This document shows, in pieces, positions 23,846 to 33,200 of a stretch of 64,000 nt of DNA (the first letter of the stretch is position 1; the number at the start of each line of letters is the position of its first letter). A program made the position numbers and the translations under genes. The stretch is from Actinoplanes sp. L3-i22. Its GTDB lineage: Bacteria; Actinomycetota; Actinomycetes; Mycobacteriales; Micromonosporaceae. The notes below the pieces were generated by a model. The model was not told where the DNA came from. It searched no databases and was given only the letters and a program-made list of their open reading frames with translations. Location of the stretch: contig NZ_AP024745.1 of NCBI RefSeq assembly GCF_019704555.1, positions 5,588,501 to 5,652,500 of the forward strand, written 5' to 3'.

Positions 23846-24849
23846 GAGACACGCACCCGCGGGTCGATGACCGCGTACGACAGGTCGACCAGCAGGTTGA
23901 CCACGATGAAGACCACCGCCGCGAGCAGGATCAGGGCCTGCAGCACCGGATAGTCCCGGCCGCCGCTGATCGAGTCGGTGATCAGCGTGCCCAGGCCGCC
24001 CCAGTTGTAGACCTTCTCGGTCAGCACCGCGCCGGCCAGCAGCGCGCCGGTCTGCAGGCCGATCGTGGTGACCACCGGCAGCAGCGCGTTGCGCAGCACG
24101 TGCCGCTTGCGGATGGTGGCGTCGCGCAGGCCCTTGGCGTCCGCGGTCCGGATGTAGTCCTCGTCGAGCACGTCCAGCACACTGGCCCGGGTGATCCGGA
24201 CGATGATCGCCAGCGGGATCGTCGCCAGGGTGAGCGCGGGCAGCACCAGGTGCCAGAGCGCGTCGGCGGAGGCGTCGAACTCCCGGGTCAGCAGCCCGTC
24301 CAGCACGAAGAAGCCGGTCACGTCGGTGTTGTCCGTCCCGGTGCTGATCCGGCCGGACGGCGGGAAGAAGTGGATGCCCTGGGTCAGCCAGTCCTTGAGC
24401 AGGTAGCCGAGGAAGAAGATCGGGACCGAGATGCCGATCAGGGTGACCACGATTGTCGCGTTGTCGAGCAGCCGGCCGTGGTGGCGGGCCGCGAGGTAGC
24501 CCAGCGGGATGCCCAGCCCGACCGCGATCACGATCGCCGCGATCGCCAGCTCGACGGTGGCCGGGAAGGCGCGGCTGATCACGGCGGTGACCGGCTCGCC
24601 GGTGCGGATCGAGTTGCCGAAGTCGCCGGTCACCACGTTCTCGACGAAGTGGCCGTACTGGACCCAGATCGGCCGGTCGTAGCCGAGGGCCCGGATCAGC
24701 GTCTCGCGGGTCTGCGGCGTCGCGCGCTCGCCCAGCAGCGCGTCGACCGGCCCGCCGGGCAGGCTGCGCAGCCAGAAGAAGACCAGGGTCATCAGGGCGA
24801 TCAGGGTGACGGCGAGCTGGATCAGGCGGCGTAGGACGATTTTCACCAT
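23842..24849 (-). CDS. dppB: Dipeptide/oligopeptide ABC transporter permease (DppB-type)
   Basis: A 335-residue permease with six predicted helices, beginning VLRRLIQLAVTLIALMTLVFFWLRSLPGGPVDALLG, a standard DppB N-terminus. The coupling loop is DYIRTADAKGLRDATIRKRHVLRNALLPVV near residue 240. A periplasmic insert around residues 170-200 (HFFPPSGRIS) is slightly longer than usual. It follows dppA by 67 bases, a gap that contains a hairpin which may lower expression of the membrane genes relative to the binding protein. Confidence 0.93.
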   Translation of the reverse strand: MVKIVLRRLIQLAVTLIALMTLVFFWLRSLPGGPVDALLGERATPQTRETLIRALGYDRPIWVQYGHFVENVVTGDFGNSIRTGEPVTAVISRAFPATVELAIAAIVIAVGLGIPLGYLAARHHGRLLDNATIVVTLIGISVPIFFLGYLLKDWLTQGIHFFPPSGRISTGTDNTDVTGFFVLDGLLTREFDASADALWHLVLPALTLATIPLAIIVRITRASVLDVLDEDYIRTADAKGLRDATIRKRHVLRNALLPVVTTIGLQTGALLAGAVLTEKVYNWGGLGTLITDSISGGRDYPVLQALILLAAVVFIVVNLLVDLSYAVIDPRVRVS

Positions 24850-24877
24850 GTAACGGCGGCTCCTGTCAGAATCGCGC

Positions 24878-24906
24878 CGCCGCGGCCCCGGACCCGGACC
24901 GCGGCG
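24878..24906 (-). promoter_or_regulatory. Intercistronic hairpin between dppA and dppB
   Basis: An eight-base perfect stem, CGCCGCGG with CCGCGGCG, flanks a 13-base GC-rich loop in the 67 bases between the binding-protein gene and the first permease gene. Such hairpins often stabilise upstream mRNA or attenuate downstream transcription, which fits the usual excess of binding protein over permease. No U-tract is present. Confidence 0.4.
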
Positions 24907-24916
24907 ACACCCGGCG

Positions 24917-26593
24917 TCACTTGGTGATCGAGACCGTGTTGAACGTCTCGGCGGTCAGCGGGCTGGGCACCAGACCCTGGACGTTCTTCGTGGTGACCAG
25001 GGCCGGCGGGGCGTGCCAGATCGGCACGGCCGGCAGCCACTTGCTGGCGAGATCCCGGTTGACCTGCTCGAACGCGGCCTTCTTGGCGGCCTGGTCGACT
25101 GTCGCGTCGGCCTTGTCGATGGCGGTGAACATGTCGGTCATCGCCTGGTCGCCGAACTCGATCTTGGGGCGGCCGAAGAACGTGCCGACGAAGTTGCCCG
25201 GGTCGTTGTAGTCGCCGGTCCAGCCGAGGATGTGCAGGTCCTGCTTGCCGAACTGCTGCACGTCGTCCTTGAAGCCGCCGTTCCACGGCCGGGGGACCCC
25301 GGTGACCTTGATCCCGGCGGCCTGCAGGTCGTTGGCCAGCACGGTGAAGATCTCCTGCGGGTTCGGCATGTACGGCCGGGACACCTCGGTCGGGTAGTAG
25401 AAGTTCAGCGTCAGGCCGGTCGCGCCGGCGTCGGCCAGCAGCTGCTTGGCCTTGTCCACGCTGTAGTCGTACTTCTGCACGTCCGGCGCGTAGCCGAGCA
25501 CGCTGCTGGGCAGGAACTGGTCGGCCACCGCCGAGCCGCCCGGGCCCTTGGTCTGCACCAGCTGGGCGCGGTTCAACGCGTACGCGATCGCCTGTCGTAC
25601 CCGAAGGTCTTTGAGTTTGGGGTTGTTCTTCTGGTTGATGCCCAGGTAGAGGATGTTGAAGGCGGGCCGTTCGAGCACGTGGTAGCCCTCGCCGGCGAGC
25701 GCCTTGCGGTCGGCCGGGGCCGGGAAGTCGATCGCCTGCACGGTGCCGGCGCGCAGCTCCTGCTTGCGGGTGTTCTCGTCCTTGATGACCTTGATGATCA
25801 TCTTGTCGACCTTGGCCTTCTCGCCCCAGTAGTCGGGGTTGCGGTTCAGGGTGATCTCGCCGGTCGCCTTGTTCCAGCCGCCGTAGGTGAACGCGCCGGT
25901 GCCGGTCGGGTGGTCGGTCGCGAACGCGCTGTACGAGAACGAGTCGCCGCTCTGCTTCACGGTGTCGCCGTCGTACTGCTTGATCGCGGCTGGGCTGGCG
26001 ATCGAGAACGCGGTGAGCGCGAACGCGCCCGGGAAGGCGCCCTTGTACCGCTTCAGGGTCAGCACCGCGGTCGAGGCATCCGGCGCCGTGCAGTTGTCGT
26101 AGACGGCGTCCGGGCTGCCGGCGAACCCGCCGAACACGTCCGCGTAGTAGATCATCTGGGACTGGGCGGCCTCGCCCTTCATGTTGTACCAGCGGTCGAA
26201 GTTCGCGCAGACGGCGGTGGCGTCCAGCGCGGTGCCGTCGTGGAACTTGACGCCCTGGCGCAGCTTGAACGTCCAGATCTTGCCGGTCGGGTCGTTGGCC
26301 CAGCTCTCGGCCAGGCCGCCGGTCAGCTCGGCGGTGCCGGGCTTGTGGGTGACGAGCGTGTCGTACATCTGCCGGATCGGCCGGAACGACTCCCCGTCGT
26401 CGTTGAAGATCGGGTCGAAGTTCTTCGGGTCACCGGCGCCCGCGAAGATGAAGGTGCCGCCGGTGGTGTCCTTGCCGGCGCCGCTGTCGCGGTCGCTCTT
26501 CGCACAGCCGGCCGCGCCGATCGTCATCGCCGCGACGGCACCGGCGGCGATGACCGCCCGGAGCCGGTGCGTTCGCATTCGTGGTGCACGCAT
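24917..26593 (-). CDS. dppA: Dipeptide/oligopeptide ABC transporter substrate-binding lipoprotein (DppA-type)
   Basis: A 558-residue SBP family 5 protein. The signal ends MTIGAAGCAKSDRDSG, a relaxed lipobox with the acylated Cys. The mature part has the family signature LAESWANDPTGKIWTFKLRQGVKFHDG near residue 100 and YLGINQKNNPKLKDLRVRQAIAYALNR near residue 320. It starts at ATG 26593, eight bases after GGAG; a GTG three codons upstream is less well placed. It is the first gene of the dpp operon, so its promoter should lie in the 81 bases after the PAP2 gene. Substrate is unknown within the peptide/nickel family. Confidence 0.93.
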   Translation of the reverse strand: MRAPRMRTHRLRAVIAAGAVAAMTIGAAGCAKSDRDSGAGKDTTGGTFIFAGAGDPKNFDPIFNDDGESFRPIRQMYDTLVTHKPGTAELTGGLAESWANDPTGKIWTFKLRQGVKFHDGTALDATAVCANFDRWYNMKGEAAQSQMIYYADVFGGFAGSPDAVYDNCTAPDASTAVLTLKRYKGAFPGAFALTAFSIASPAAIKQYDGDTVKQSGDSFSYSAFATDHPTGTGAFTYGGWNKATGEITLNRNPDYWGEKAKVDKMIIKVIKDENTRKQELRAGTVQAIDFPAPADRKALAGEGYHVLERPAFNILYLGINQKNNPKLKDLRVRQAIAYALNRAQLVQTKGPGGSAVADQFLPSSVLGYAPDVQKYDYSVDKAKQLLADAGATGLTLNFYYPTEVSRPYMPNPQEIFTVLANDLQAAGIKVTGVPRPWNGGFKDDVQQFGKQDLHILGWTGDYNDPGNFVGTFFGRPKIEFGDQAMTDMFTAIDKADATVDQAAKKAAFEQVNRDLASKWLPAVPIWHAPPALVTTKNVQGLVPSPLTAETFNTVSITK

Positions 26594-26674
26594 CGGGTTC
26601 ACTCCGTCCTATTAGTACGGACAAAAGCGATGACTGCTGGTCACCGCTGGCGTGACCCTAACCATTGATGAAGA

Positions 26675-27409
26675 TCAACGTCTTGGGCTGGTACCGGATT
26701 GTGTCCTTTCAATTTTCCGACAGAATCCGGTCCAGCGACGATCGGCGCCGATCGCGATGGCCGCGGAGAGCAGGACGAGGCTGCCCGTGACGTCGAGCAG
26801 GTAGTGGTTTCCGGTGGCGATCACGTCGGCCACCATGAGCAGCGGGAACAGCCAGGCGAGCCGGGCCGGGCCGGGATGCCTGCCGCGCAGTGCGGTCCAC
26901 ACGGCGAAGGCGCACCACAGTGCCCAGCCCACGTGCATGCTGGGCATGGCCGTCAGGTGGTCGGGACGCGTCCAGCCCGCCCCGCCCAGGAAGTCGTAGC
27001 GGGCGACGATGTCGACCGTGCCCGGCAGGGCGAGACGCGGCGGCGACATCGGCGCCAGCCAGTAGATCGGCAGGACCAGGACCATCATCGCGACCATCGT
27101 CCGGCGGACCCGGCGATAGACCTCCGCGTGCCGGACCACGACCCACAACAGAACTCCGGCGACCACCGCGTAGTACAGCCGGTACAGATACACCGCCAGG
27201 TGAGCGGGGAACGGGTGCCCGGCCAGCCAGCCGTTCACGCCGCGCTCGATGTCGAGGTGCATCGCGTGTTCGGCGGACTGCAGGGCCGCCGCGTTCGCGG
27301 CGGCGGCGGTGAGGTCGCGGCCCGCGGCGGCGGCCAGACGGGTGAAGAGCGCGAACCAGAGCACCAGCAGAACCAGCTCGACGAGCCCACGGGCGTGCCG
27401 GACCTTCAC
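26675..27409 (-). CDS. PAP2-superfamily membrane phosphatase/phosphotransferase
   Basis: A 244-residue polytopic protein with about six helices. The acid phosphatase motifs are visible: LTAMPSMHVGWALW at about residue 150 (motif S-x-x-H) and ATGNHYLLDVTGS at about residue 205 (motif with H-x-x-x-D). The N-terminal basic motif seems weak. The arrangement with W-L-A-P-M-S-P-P-R before the S-M-H motif is that of the inositol-phosphotransferase (Aur1/Ipt1-like) branch, suggesting a lipid phosphate or phospho-inositol substrate in the membrane. It lies between two hairpin- or promoter-bounded units and looks monocistronic. Confidence 0.85.
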   Translation of the reverse strand: MKVRHARGLVELVLLVLWFALFTRLAAAAGRDLTAAAANAAALQSAEHAMHLDIERGVNGWLAGHPFPAHLAVYLYRLYYAVVAGVLLWVVVRHAEVYRRVRRTMVAMMVLVLPIYWLAPMSPPRLALPGTVDIVARYDFLGGAGWTRPDHLTAMPSMHVGWALWCAFAVWTALRGRHPGPARLAWLFPLLMVADVIATGNHYLLDVTGSLVLLSAAIAIGADRRWTGFCRKIERTQSGTSPRR

Positions 27410-27427
27410 CCGGCCACCGTAGTGCCT

Positions 27428-27455
27428 TGCGGGGGCCGCACGCGCGGCCCCCGCA
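27428..27455 (-). terminator. Hairpin terminator downstream of the quinone oxidoreductase gene
   Basis: A perfect 12-base stem, TGCGGGGGCCGC with its complement, flanks a four-base loop. It starts ten bases past the oxidoreductase stop, with transcription leftwards. It has no U-tract. It likely insulates the PAP2 gene, whose start is 18 bases further on. Confidence 0.65.
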
Positions 27456-27464
27456 CCCCGGCGA

Positions 27465-28370
27465 TCAGGCGACGATCACGGTCTTGCCGGGCAGCTCGCC
27501 GGCCGCGGCCTGGGCGTGCACGCGGGCCAGCTCGGCCAGCGGGACCCGCTGGCCGACGTCGACCCGCAGGGTCCCGGCGTCGACCAGGGTCACCAGGTGG
27601 GCCAGCTGGGCGGCGTCGCTGCGGACGAACAGGTTGACGCCGCGGACGCCGCGCTTCTCGTCGGACGGCGCGGGCATCCACACCGTGGTGTTCACCAGCA
27701 CGCCGCCGTCGCGGATCACGGTGACCAGTGCGGCCAGCCGGTCCGGCTCGACCGGCGCGAGGTTGAGCACGACGTCGACCGGCTCGGTCACCGCGGCGAT
27801 CACGTCGGTGCCGGTGTGGTCGATCACCTCGTCCGCGCCGGTGACGCTCCTGCCGGTGGCGATCACGTACGCGCCGGCGGCCTTGGCCAGCTGCACGGCG
27901 TAGCCGCCGACCGCCCCGCTCGCGCCGTTGATCAGCACCCGCTGGCCGGCGGTCAGCTTCGCGTGGTCGAACAGCGCCTGCCAGGCGGTCAGGCCCACGG
28001 TCGGCAGCGCCGCGGCGTCGGCCAGCGGGAGGCTCGCCGGCGCCGCGGTGAGGATCCCGGCCGGGGCGAGCACGAACTCGGCCGCCGCGCCGGTGCCGGT
28101 CATCGGCAGGAACCCGACGACCCGGTCACCGGCGGCGAAGCCCTCGCCCGGCGTGACGACCGTGCCGGCCACGTCGAGGCCCGGCGTGTGGGGGAGGGTC
28201 ACCGGGATCGGGCCCTGCATGAAGCCCGCCCGGATGTTGCCGTCGACGCCGTTGAACGACGTCCCGGCGACCCGGATCAGCACCTCCCCGGCGCCGGGGA
28301 CGGGCTGCTCGGCGTCCTCGTAGCGCAGGACGGTCGGGTCGCCGTACTCGTGGAAACGCACTGCCTTCAT
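27465..28370 (-). CDS. NADP-dependent zinc-free quinone oxidoreductase (MDR family)
   Basis: A 301-residue medium-chain dehydrogenase of the QOR-like group. MKAVRFHEYGDPTVLRYEDAE opens the catalytic domain, and TLPHTPGLDVAGTVVTPGEGFAAGDRV is the conserved G-x-D-x-A-G-x-V segment. RVLINGASGAVGGYAVQLAKAAG at about residue 145 is the NADP-binding motif. No structural zinc cysteines are present. It likely reduces quinones or enones. The ATG at 28370 is chosen because the upstream extension runs through an operator. Two MarR-type palindromes precede it, matching the site in front of the MarR gene, so it is probably the MarR target and induced by electrophiles or quinones. Confidence 0.9.
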   Translation of the reverse strand: MKAVRFHEYGDPTVLRYEDAEQPVPGAGEVLIRVAGTSFNGVDGNIRAGFMQGPIPVTLPHTPGLDVAGTVVTPGEGFAAGDRVVGFLPMTGTGAAAEFVLAPAGILTAAPASLPLADAAALPTVGLTAWQALFDHAKLTAGQRVLINGASGAVGGYAVQLAKAAGAYVIATGRSVTGADEVIDHTGTDVIAAVTEPVDVVLNLAPVEPDRLAALVTVIRDGGVLVNTTVWMPAPSDEKRGVRGVNLFVRSDAAQLAHLVTLVDAGTLRVDVGQRVPLAELARVHAQAAAGELPGKTVIVA

Positions 28371-28398
28371 GGCTTGCTCTCTTCTCTCGATCCCGCAG

Positions 28399-28450
28399 GT
28401 GCTTCGTTTTCGAAGCACTTCGTAACCATAGCGCGCTTCGAATTCGAAGC
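28399..28450 (-). promoter_or_regulatory. Two MarR-type palindromes upstream of the quinone oxidoreductase gene
   Basis: Site A at 28399-28418 has perfect eight-base arms, GTGCTTCG and CGAAGCAC, around TTTT. Site B at 28435-28450 is the perfect palindrome GCTTCGAATTCGAAGC. Both share GCTTCG...CGAAGC, also present (one mismatch) before the MarR gene at 29918-29935. Site A is 29 bases before the oxidoreductase ATG, so it likely overlaps its promoter. Confidence 0.75.
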
Positions 28451-28537
28451 AACCATGGAGTGGTGTGAGCCGGCCGACAGTCGGCCGGGGCACTGGGTCA
28501 AGCTTGGCGGGAACCCGCGGTCAGGAGAATGTCGCCG

Positions 28538-29395
28538 TTATCCGCGGACTGCCGGACCATGGATAAAACGGTCGTCGCCGCCGATCAGGCGCTGCAGCTT
28601 CGCGTCGCTGGGCGAGCCCGGCCGGGCCAGGAAGACCAGCAGGTCCTGGCCCTCGTCCGGATCCACCAGCCGGCGGCTGTACAGCTCCAGCTCACCCAGC
28701 TCCGGGTGCCGGTACCGCTTGAGCTCGTGGTGATGGGTGACGTCCACCTCGTGCCGCCGCCACACCTCGGCGAACTCCGGACTGACCGCCAGCAGCGCGT
28801 CGACGATCGCACCGGCCGTACCCCCGGGGTCGGCCGTGTAGGCCGCCCGGAGATCCACGGTGAAGACCCGCCCGCGCAACGCGTGATCCTCGGGCGGATA
28901 GAGCGCACGTTGCGCCGGATCGGTGAACCACCGGTAGACCAGGTACCGCGACATCCCGCTGAACCGGGTGAAGTCGCCGAACAGGGCCACCGCCCCGCGG
29001 GTCTGCATCAGCGCCTCGCCGAACCGGGAGAACACGATCGCGGCGGTGTCCGCCGAGAGGCGCTCGACGATCCGCCGCATGGCCGCGCTGACCTGCTCGT
29101 CCGGCAGCGTGTGCCGGGGCGCCGAGTAGCCGCCGAGGCCGAACAGGTGCGCCCGCTCACCCGGGCTCAGCTGCAGCGCCTGCGCCACCGCGGCGAGCAT
29201 CTGCTCGGACGGCATCGGGCCGCGCTGCTGTTCGAGCCGGCTGTAGTAGTCGGCCGACATGCCGGCCAGCACCGCCACCTCCTCGCGCCGCAGCCCGCCG
29301 GTGCGGCGCCGGGCGCCGCGGGGGAGCCCGACGTCCTCCGGCTGCAGCGCCTCCCGGCGCGCCCGGAGAAAATCGGCCAGCAGGGCCCGATCCAT
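28538..29395 (-). CDS. XRE-family regulator with MmyB-like ligand-binding domain
   Basis: A 285-residue regulator. The N-terminal XRE helix-turn-helix covers about residues 5-75: LADFLRARREALQPEDVG, GGLRREEVAVLAGMSADYYSRLEQQRG. The C-terminal part has the MmyB-type domain signature: RYLVYRWFTDPAQRALYPPEDH and AVSPEFAEVWRRHEV, ending HPELGELELYSRRL. Such proteins in actinomycetes usually control an adjacent oxidoreductase. The ATG directly abuts the MarR stop, so it is cotranscribed with marR, and the oxidoreductase gene lies 167 bases downstream with its own operators. Confidence 0.92.
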   Translation of the reverse strand: MDRALLADFLRARREALQPEDVGLPRGARRRTGGLRREEVAVLAGMSADYYSRLEQQRGPMPSEQMLAAVAQALQLSPGERAHLFGLGGYSAPRHTLPDEQVSAAMRRIVERLSADTAAIVFSRFGEALMQTRGAVALFGDFTRFSGMSRYLVYRWFTDPAQRALYPPEDHALRGRVFTVDLRAAYTADPGGTAGAIVDALLAVSPEFAEVWRRHEVDVTHHHELKRYRHPELGELELYSRRLVDPDEGQDLLVFLARPGSPSDAKLQRLIGGDDRFIHGPAVRG

Positions 29396-29902
29396 TCAGC
29401 CGGCCCGCTTGCGCCCGGCCCGGGGCTTCGCCGACCGCGGCGGGGTGGCCCGCATGTGATCGCGGACCCGGCCCAGCACGGTGCTCAGGGCGGCCAGGTC
29501 GGTGCCGGTCATCGGCTCGATCAGCAGGCCGCGGACCCGGTCGACGTGCCCGGGCAGCACGTGGGCGACCAGATCGCGGCCGGCGTCGGTCACGGTCACC
29601 ATGACGCTGCGCTCGTCGTCCGGGGAGGGTGCCCGGGTGATCAGGCCGCGCTTGTCCAGCAGGCCGGCCTGGTAGGTCAGGCCGCTGCGGCTGTACACCA
29701 GGCCGTCGGCGAGATCGGTCATCCGCAGCCGGCCGTCGGGGGCGTCGACCAGGCGGGCCAGGATCTGGAACTGCACGTAGCTGAGGTCGCCGTCGGCGCG
29801 CAGGTGCTCGTCGACCGCGTACTGGAGCAGGCTGCTGACCTCCATGAGCGCGAAATACGCCCCGAGTTGGTCGGCATTCAGCCCGGCGGCCGGATCAGTC
29901 AC
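29396..29902 (-). CDS. MarR family transcriptional regulator
   Basis: A 168-residue winged-helix repressor. YVQFQILARLVDAPDGRLRMTDLADGLVYSRSGLTYQAG covers the helix-turn-helix at about residues 45-85, and LITRAPSPDDERSVMVTVTDAGRDL is the wing with the family D-x-R-x-x-x-V pattern. A near-perfect palindrome 16 bases upstream of the start matches the two sites before the quinone oxidoreductase gene, suggesting autoregulation and control of that enzyme. The gene is followed without a gap by the XRE gene. Confidence 0.92.
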   Translation of the reverse strand: MTDPAAGLNADQLGAYFALMEVSSLLQYAVDEHLRADGDLSYVQFQILARLVDAPDGRLRMTDLADGLVYSRSGLTYQAGLLDKRGLITRAPSPDDERSVMVTVTDAGRDLVAHVLPGHVDRVRGLLIEPMTGTDLAALSTVLGRVRDHMRATPPRSAKPRAGRKRAG

Positions 29903-29917
29903 CCGGCCATGCTACGT

Positions 29918-29935
29918 GCTTTGAATTCGAAGAGC
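29918..29935 (-). promoter_or_regulatory. MarR-type operator upstream of the marR gene
   Basis: The core CTTTGAATTCGAAG at 29919-29932 is a 14-base palindrome with a single mismatch and the same GAATTC centre as the perfect site at 28435-28450. It lies 16 bases before the MarR start. Confidence 0.7.
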
Positions 29936-29948
29936 ATTACGGTACGGC

Positions 29949-31379
29949 TCAGACGAGCGAGGCCAGGGCCGGGAGGGTGGCGACCGCGTGCTCCAGGTCG
30001 GTGCCGAGCGGCCGGTCGTCGAAGCCCGGCTCCAGGTCCTTGGCGGCCAGCTCGAAGGCGTCCCGGGCGACCCCGTCCGGGATCCGGCCCGGCGCCATCC
30101 GCAGCGCCCGGACGGCCGCCACCAGCTCGGCGGCGAGCAGCGTCGGAGCGAGCCGGGTCATCCGGCGTAGCGACCGGGCGCCCTGGGTAGCAAAGCTGGC
30201 GTGTTCCTCCAGGCCGAGCGAGATGGTCAGCGTGCCGGCCGCGATCGGCTGCATGCCGACCCGGATCTCGGTGAGCACGTCCTGCACCACGTACTCGCCG
30301 ATCATCAGCCCGGAGCTGCCGGCCGGCCCGTCCGCGAGGAAGGCCCGCAATCCGGTCATGTCGGGCCGCATCAGCAGCCCGACCCGCGCCGACGACAACG
30401 ACAGAACCGGAAGAAAAGCACTGCGTACGGCGTCCAGCCCGGCTGCCAGCGTCGCCGTGTGGAACTGGCCGTGATGCAGCACACCGTCGTCGGTGACCAG
30501 CGGGTTCTCCACGGCCGCGTTGAGCTCGGCGGTCAGCACGTCGTGCAGCGACCGGGCGGCGTGGATCGCCGGCGCGGTGACCTGCGGCACCACCCGCAGG
30601 CCGAACGGGTCCTGGATGCGCAGCGGCGGCGCGCACCCGGCCACCAGCGCGCTGAGCAGCGTCGCCACCTCGACCTGGCCGGGGTGGGCACGGGCCCGGT
30701 GCACGGCCGGATGGTAGGCCTCCGGGTTGCCGCGCAGGGCCAGGAACGACAGCGCGGCCACCACCACCGACGCCCGGATCAGCTCCTCCACCTGGTCGAG
30801 GGCGAGGATCGAGGTGGCGACGGTGAGCGCGCTGGAGCTGATCATCGGCAGGGCGTCGGTGCCGTCGATGGTGATCACCGGGCCGTTCCCGGAGCGCCAC
30901 GGCCGCTCCCCGGCCAGGGTCAGACCGAGCTCGGCCAGCGCGGACAGGTCCGCCGTCCCGATCGCACCCCACGGATGCAGACTCGGCACCGCGCCGTCCC
31001 GCAACGCCGTGGCGAGGGCTTCCGCCACCCGCCGGGAAACCCCGGAACCACCAGCCAAAATCTGATTGAGCCGGACGGCCATGGTGGCGCGCGCCGTAAT
31101 GTCGTCCTCCTCGGGCCCGACCGCCGCGCAGTGGCTGCGCAACAGGCGCAGTCCGTGCTCGCCCGCGTCGGTCATCTCGTGCCGGTTGGCCCCGACGCCG
31201 GTGTTGGCGCCGTAGACGGCGCCCCGCTCGCGGGCCTCGTGCAGCCGGGTGTGCCGGGCCTCGACGAAGCGCAGCGCGGCCGGGCCGACGTCGGCCACCG
31301 CCTGTCCGGAGGCGATCGCGAGCAGACCGGAGATCGACAGTGTTCGTCCGTCGAGGGGAACGTCGTTGGCGGACTGCAT
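29949..31379 (-). CDS. MIO-less histidine ammonia-lyase superfamily protein, ergothionase-like candidate
   Basis: A 476-residue protein of the HAL/PAL fold. VYGANTGVGANRHEMTDAG at residue 55 holds the catalytic-loop Tyr. RIQDPFGLRVVPQVTAPAIHA matches the family Q-D-x-Y-S-L-R-C-x-P-Q-V block, and ENPLVTDDGVLHHGQFHTATLA the N-P-L and H-G block. The MIO triad region reads WGAIGTADLSALAELG at 137-152: no Ala-Ser-Gly is present, one residue is missing, and the K-E-G block is also lost. Ergothionase, which eliminates trimethylamine from ergothioneine, is a MIO-independent member of this superfamily. The divergent neighbour is a quaternary-ammonium ABC importer, so a betaine-type substrate is proposed. 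GGAGG precedes the ATG at 31379. Confidence 0.85.
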   Translation of the reverse strand: MQSANDVPLDGRTLSISGLLAIASGQAVADVGPAALRFVEARHTRLHEARERGAVYGANTGVGANRHEMTDAGEHGLRLLRSHCAAVGPEEDDITARATMAVRLNQILAGGSGVSRRVAEALATALRDGAVPSLHPWGAIGTADLSALAELGLTLAGERPWRSGNGPVITIDGTDALPMISSSALTVATSILALDQVEELIRASVVVAALSFLALRGNPEAYHPAVHRARAHPGQVEVATLLSALVAGCAPPLRIQDPFGLRVVPQVTAPAIHAARSLHDVLTAELNAAVENPLVTDDGVLHHGQFHTATLAAGLDAVRSAFLPVLSLSSARVGLLMRPDMTGLRAFLADGPAGSSGLMIGEYVVQDVLTEIRVGMQPIAAGTLTISLGLEEHASFATQGARSLRRMTRLAPTLLAAELVAAVRALRMAPGRIPDGVARDAFELAAKDLEPGFDDRPLGTDLEHAVATLPALASLV

Positions 31380-31429
31380 GTAACCTCCTGCCCGCAAGTT
31401 AAGGAGCCGTAACACCTCTCACGTGCCCG

Positions 31430-31475
31430 TTGACTTGTTATTCACCACCGCACAAGTATGAATAGCAGTATTCAC
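31430..31475 (+). promoter_or_regulatory. Promoter and TATTCA repeats between the lyase gene and the ABC importer operon
   Basis: TTGACT at 31430-31435 and AAGTAT at 31454-31459, 18 bases apart, form a plausible housekeeping promoter for the importer. A TATTCA half-site occurs three times: at 31439 (forward), 31459 (reverse) and 31469 (forward). The last two form TGAATA-GCAG-TATTCA at 31459-31474. The AT-rich repeats stand out in this GC-rich DNA and are a likely operator for a shared regulator, encoded elsewhere. Confidence 0.6.
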
Positions 31476-31503
31476 GAGACAGTCCGCCACCGCCAGGAGC
31501 GCC

Positions 31504-32546
<1,043 letters not shown>

Positions 32547-32550
<4 letters not shown>

Positions 32551-33200
32551 TCCAATACCTGACCAACAACCACGAGGTGGTGCTCGCCGCGCTGCGGCAG
32601 CACATCTACCTCGCGCTGCTGCCGGTGCTGTTCGGCCTGCTGCTGTCGCTGCCGATCGGCTACCTCGGGGTCCGGTTCCCGTGGTTCTACCACCCGCTGG
32701 TCAACGTCTGCGGCGTGCTCTACTCGATCCCGTCGCTGGCGCTCTTCGTCTTCCTGCCGGTGATCCTCGGCACCAAGATCCTGGCCCCGATGAACATCGT
32801 GGTCGCGCTGACCATCTACACCGTGGCGCTGCTGGCCCGGACGGTCGCGGACGGCCTGCGCGCGGTCGACCCGGTGATCACCCAGTCCGCCACCGCGATG
32901 GGCTACCGCCGCCTGCGCCGGCTGCTGGACGTGGAGCTGCCGGTCGCGGCGCCGGTCATCCTGGCCGGCCTGCGGGTCGCCACGGTCTCCAACATCAGCC
33001 TGGTCAGCGTCGGTGCCCTGATCGGCATCGGTGGGCTCGGCCAGCTGTTCACCCGCGGCTTCCAGCTGTTCTACCTGGAGCCGATCATCATCGGCATCAT
33101 CCTGTCGGTGCTGCTCGCCGCGGTGGCCGACCTGATCATCGTGCTCGTCCAGCGGGCGCTCACCCCCTGGACCCGGTACCAGCGCGGAGGCGCCGCGTGA
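32547..33200 (+). CDS. Quaternary ammonium ABC transporter permease (OpuCB-like)
   Basis: A 217-residue permease with about five helices. VLAALRQHIYLALLPVLFGLLLSLPIGYLG is the typical OpuCB opening, and GVLYSIPSLALFVFLPVILG and TIYTVALLARTVADGLRAVDP follow. The coupling loop is ATAMGYRRLRRLLDVELPVAAPVILAGLR. GIGGLGQLFTRGF ends the conserved part. The ATG overlaps the ATPase stop. It forms the channel with the second permease. Confidence 0.92.
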
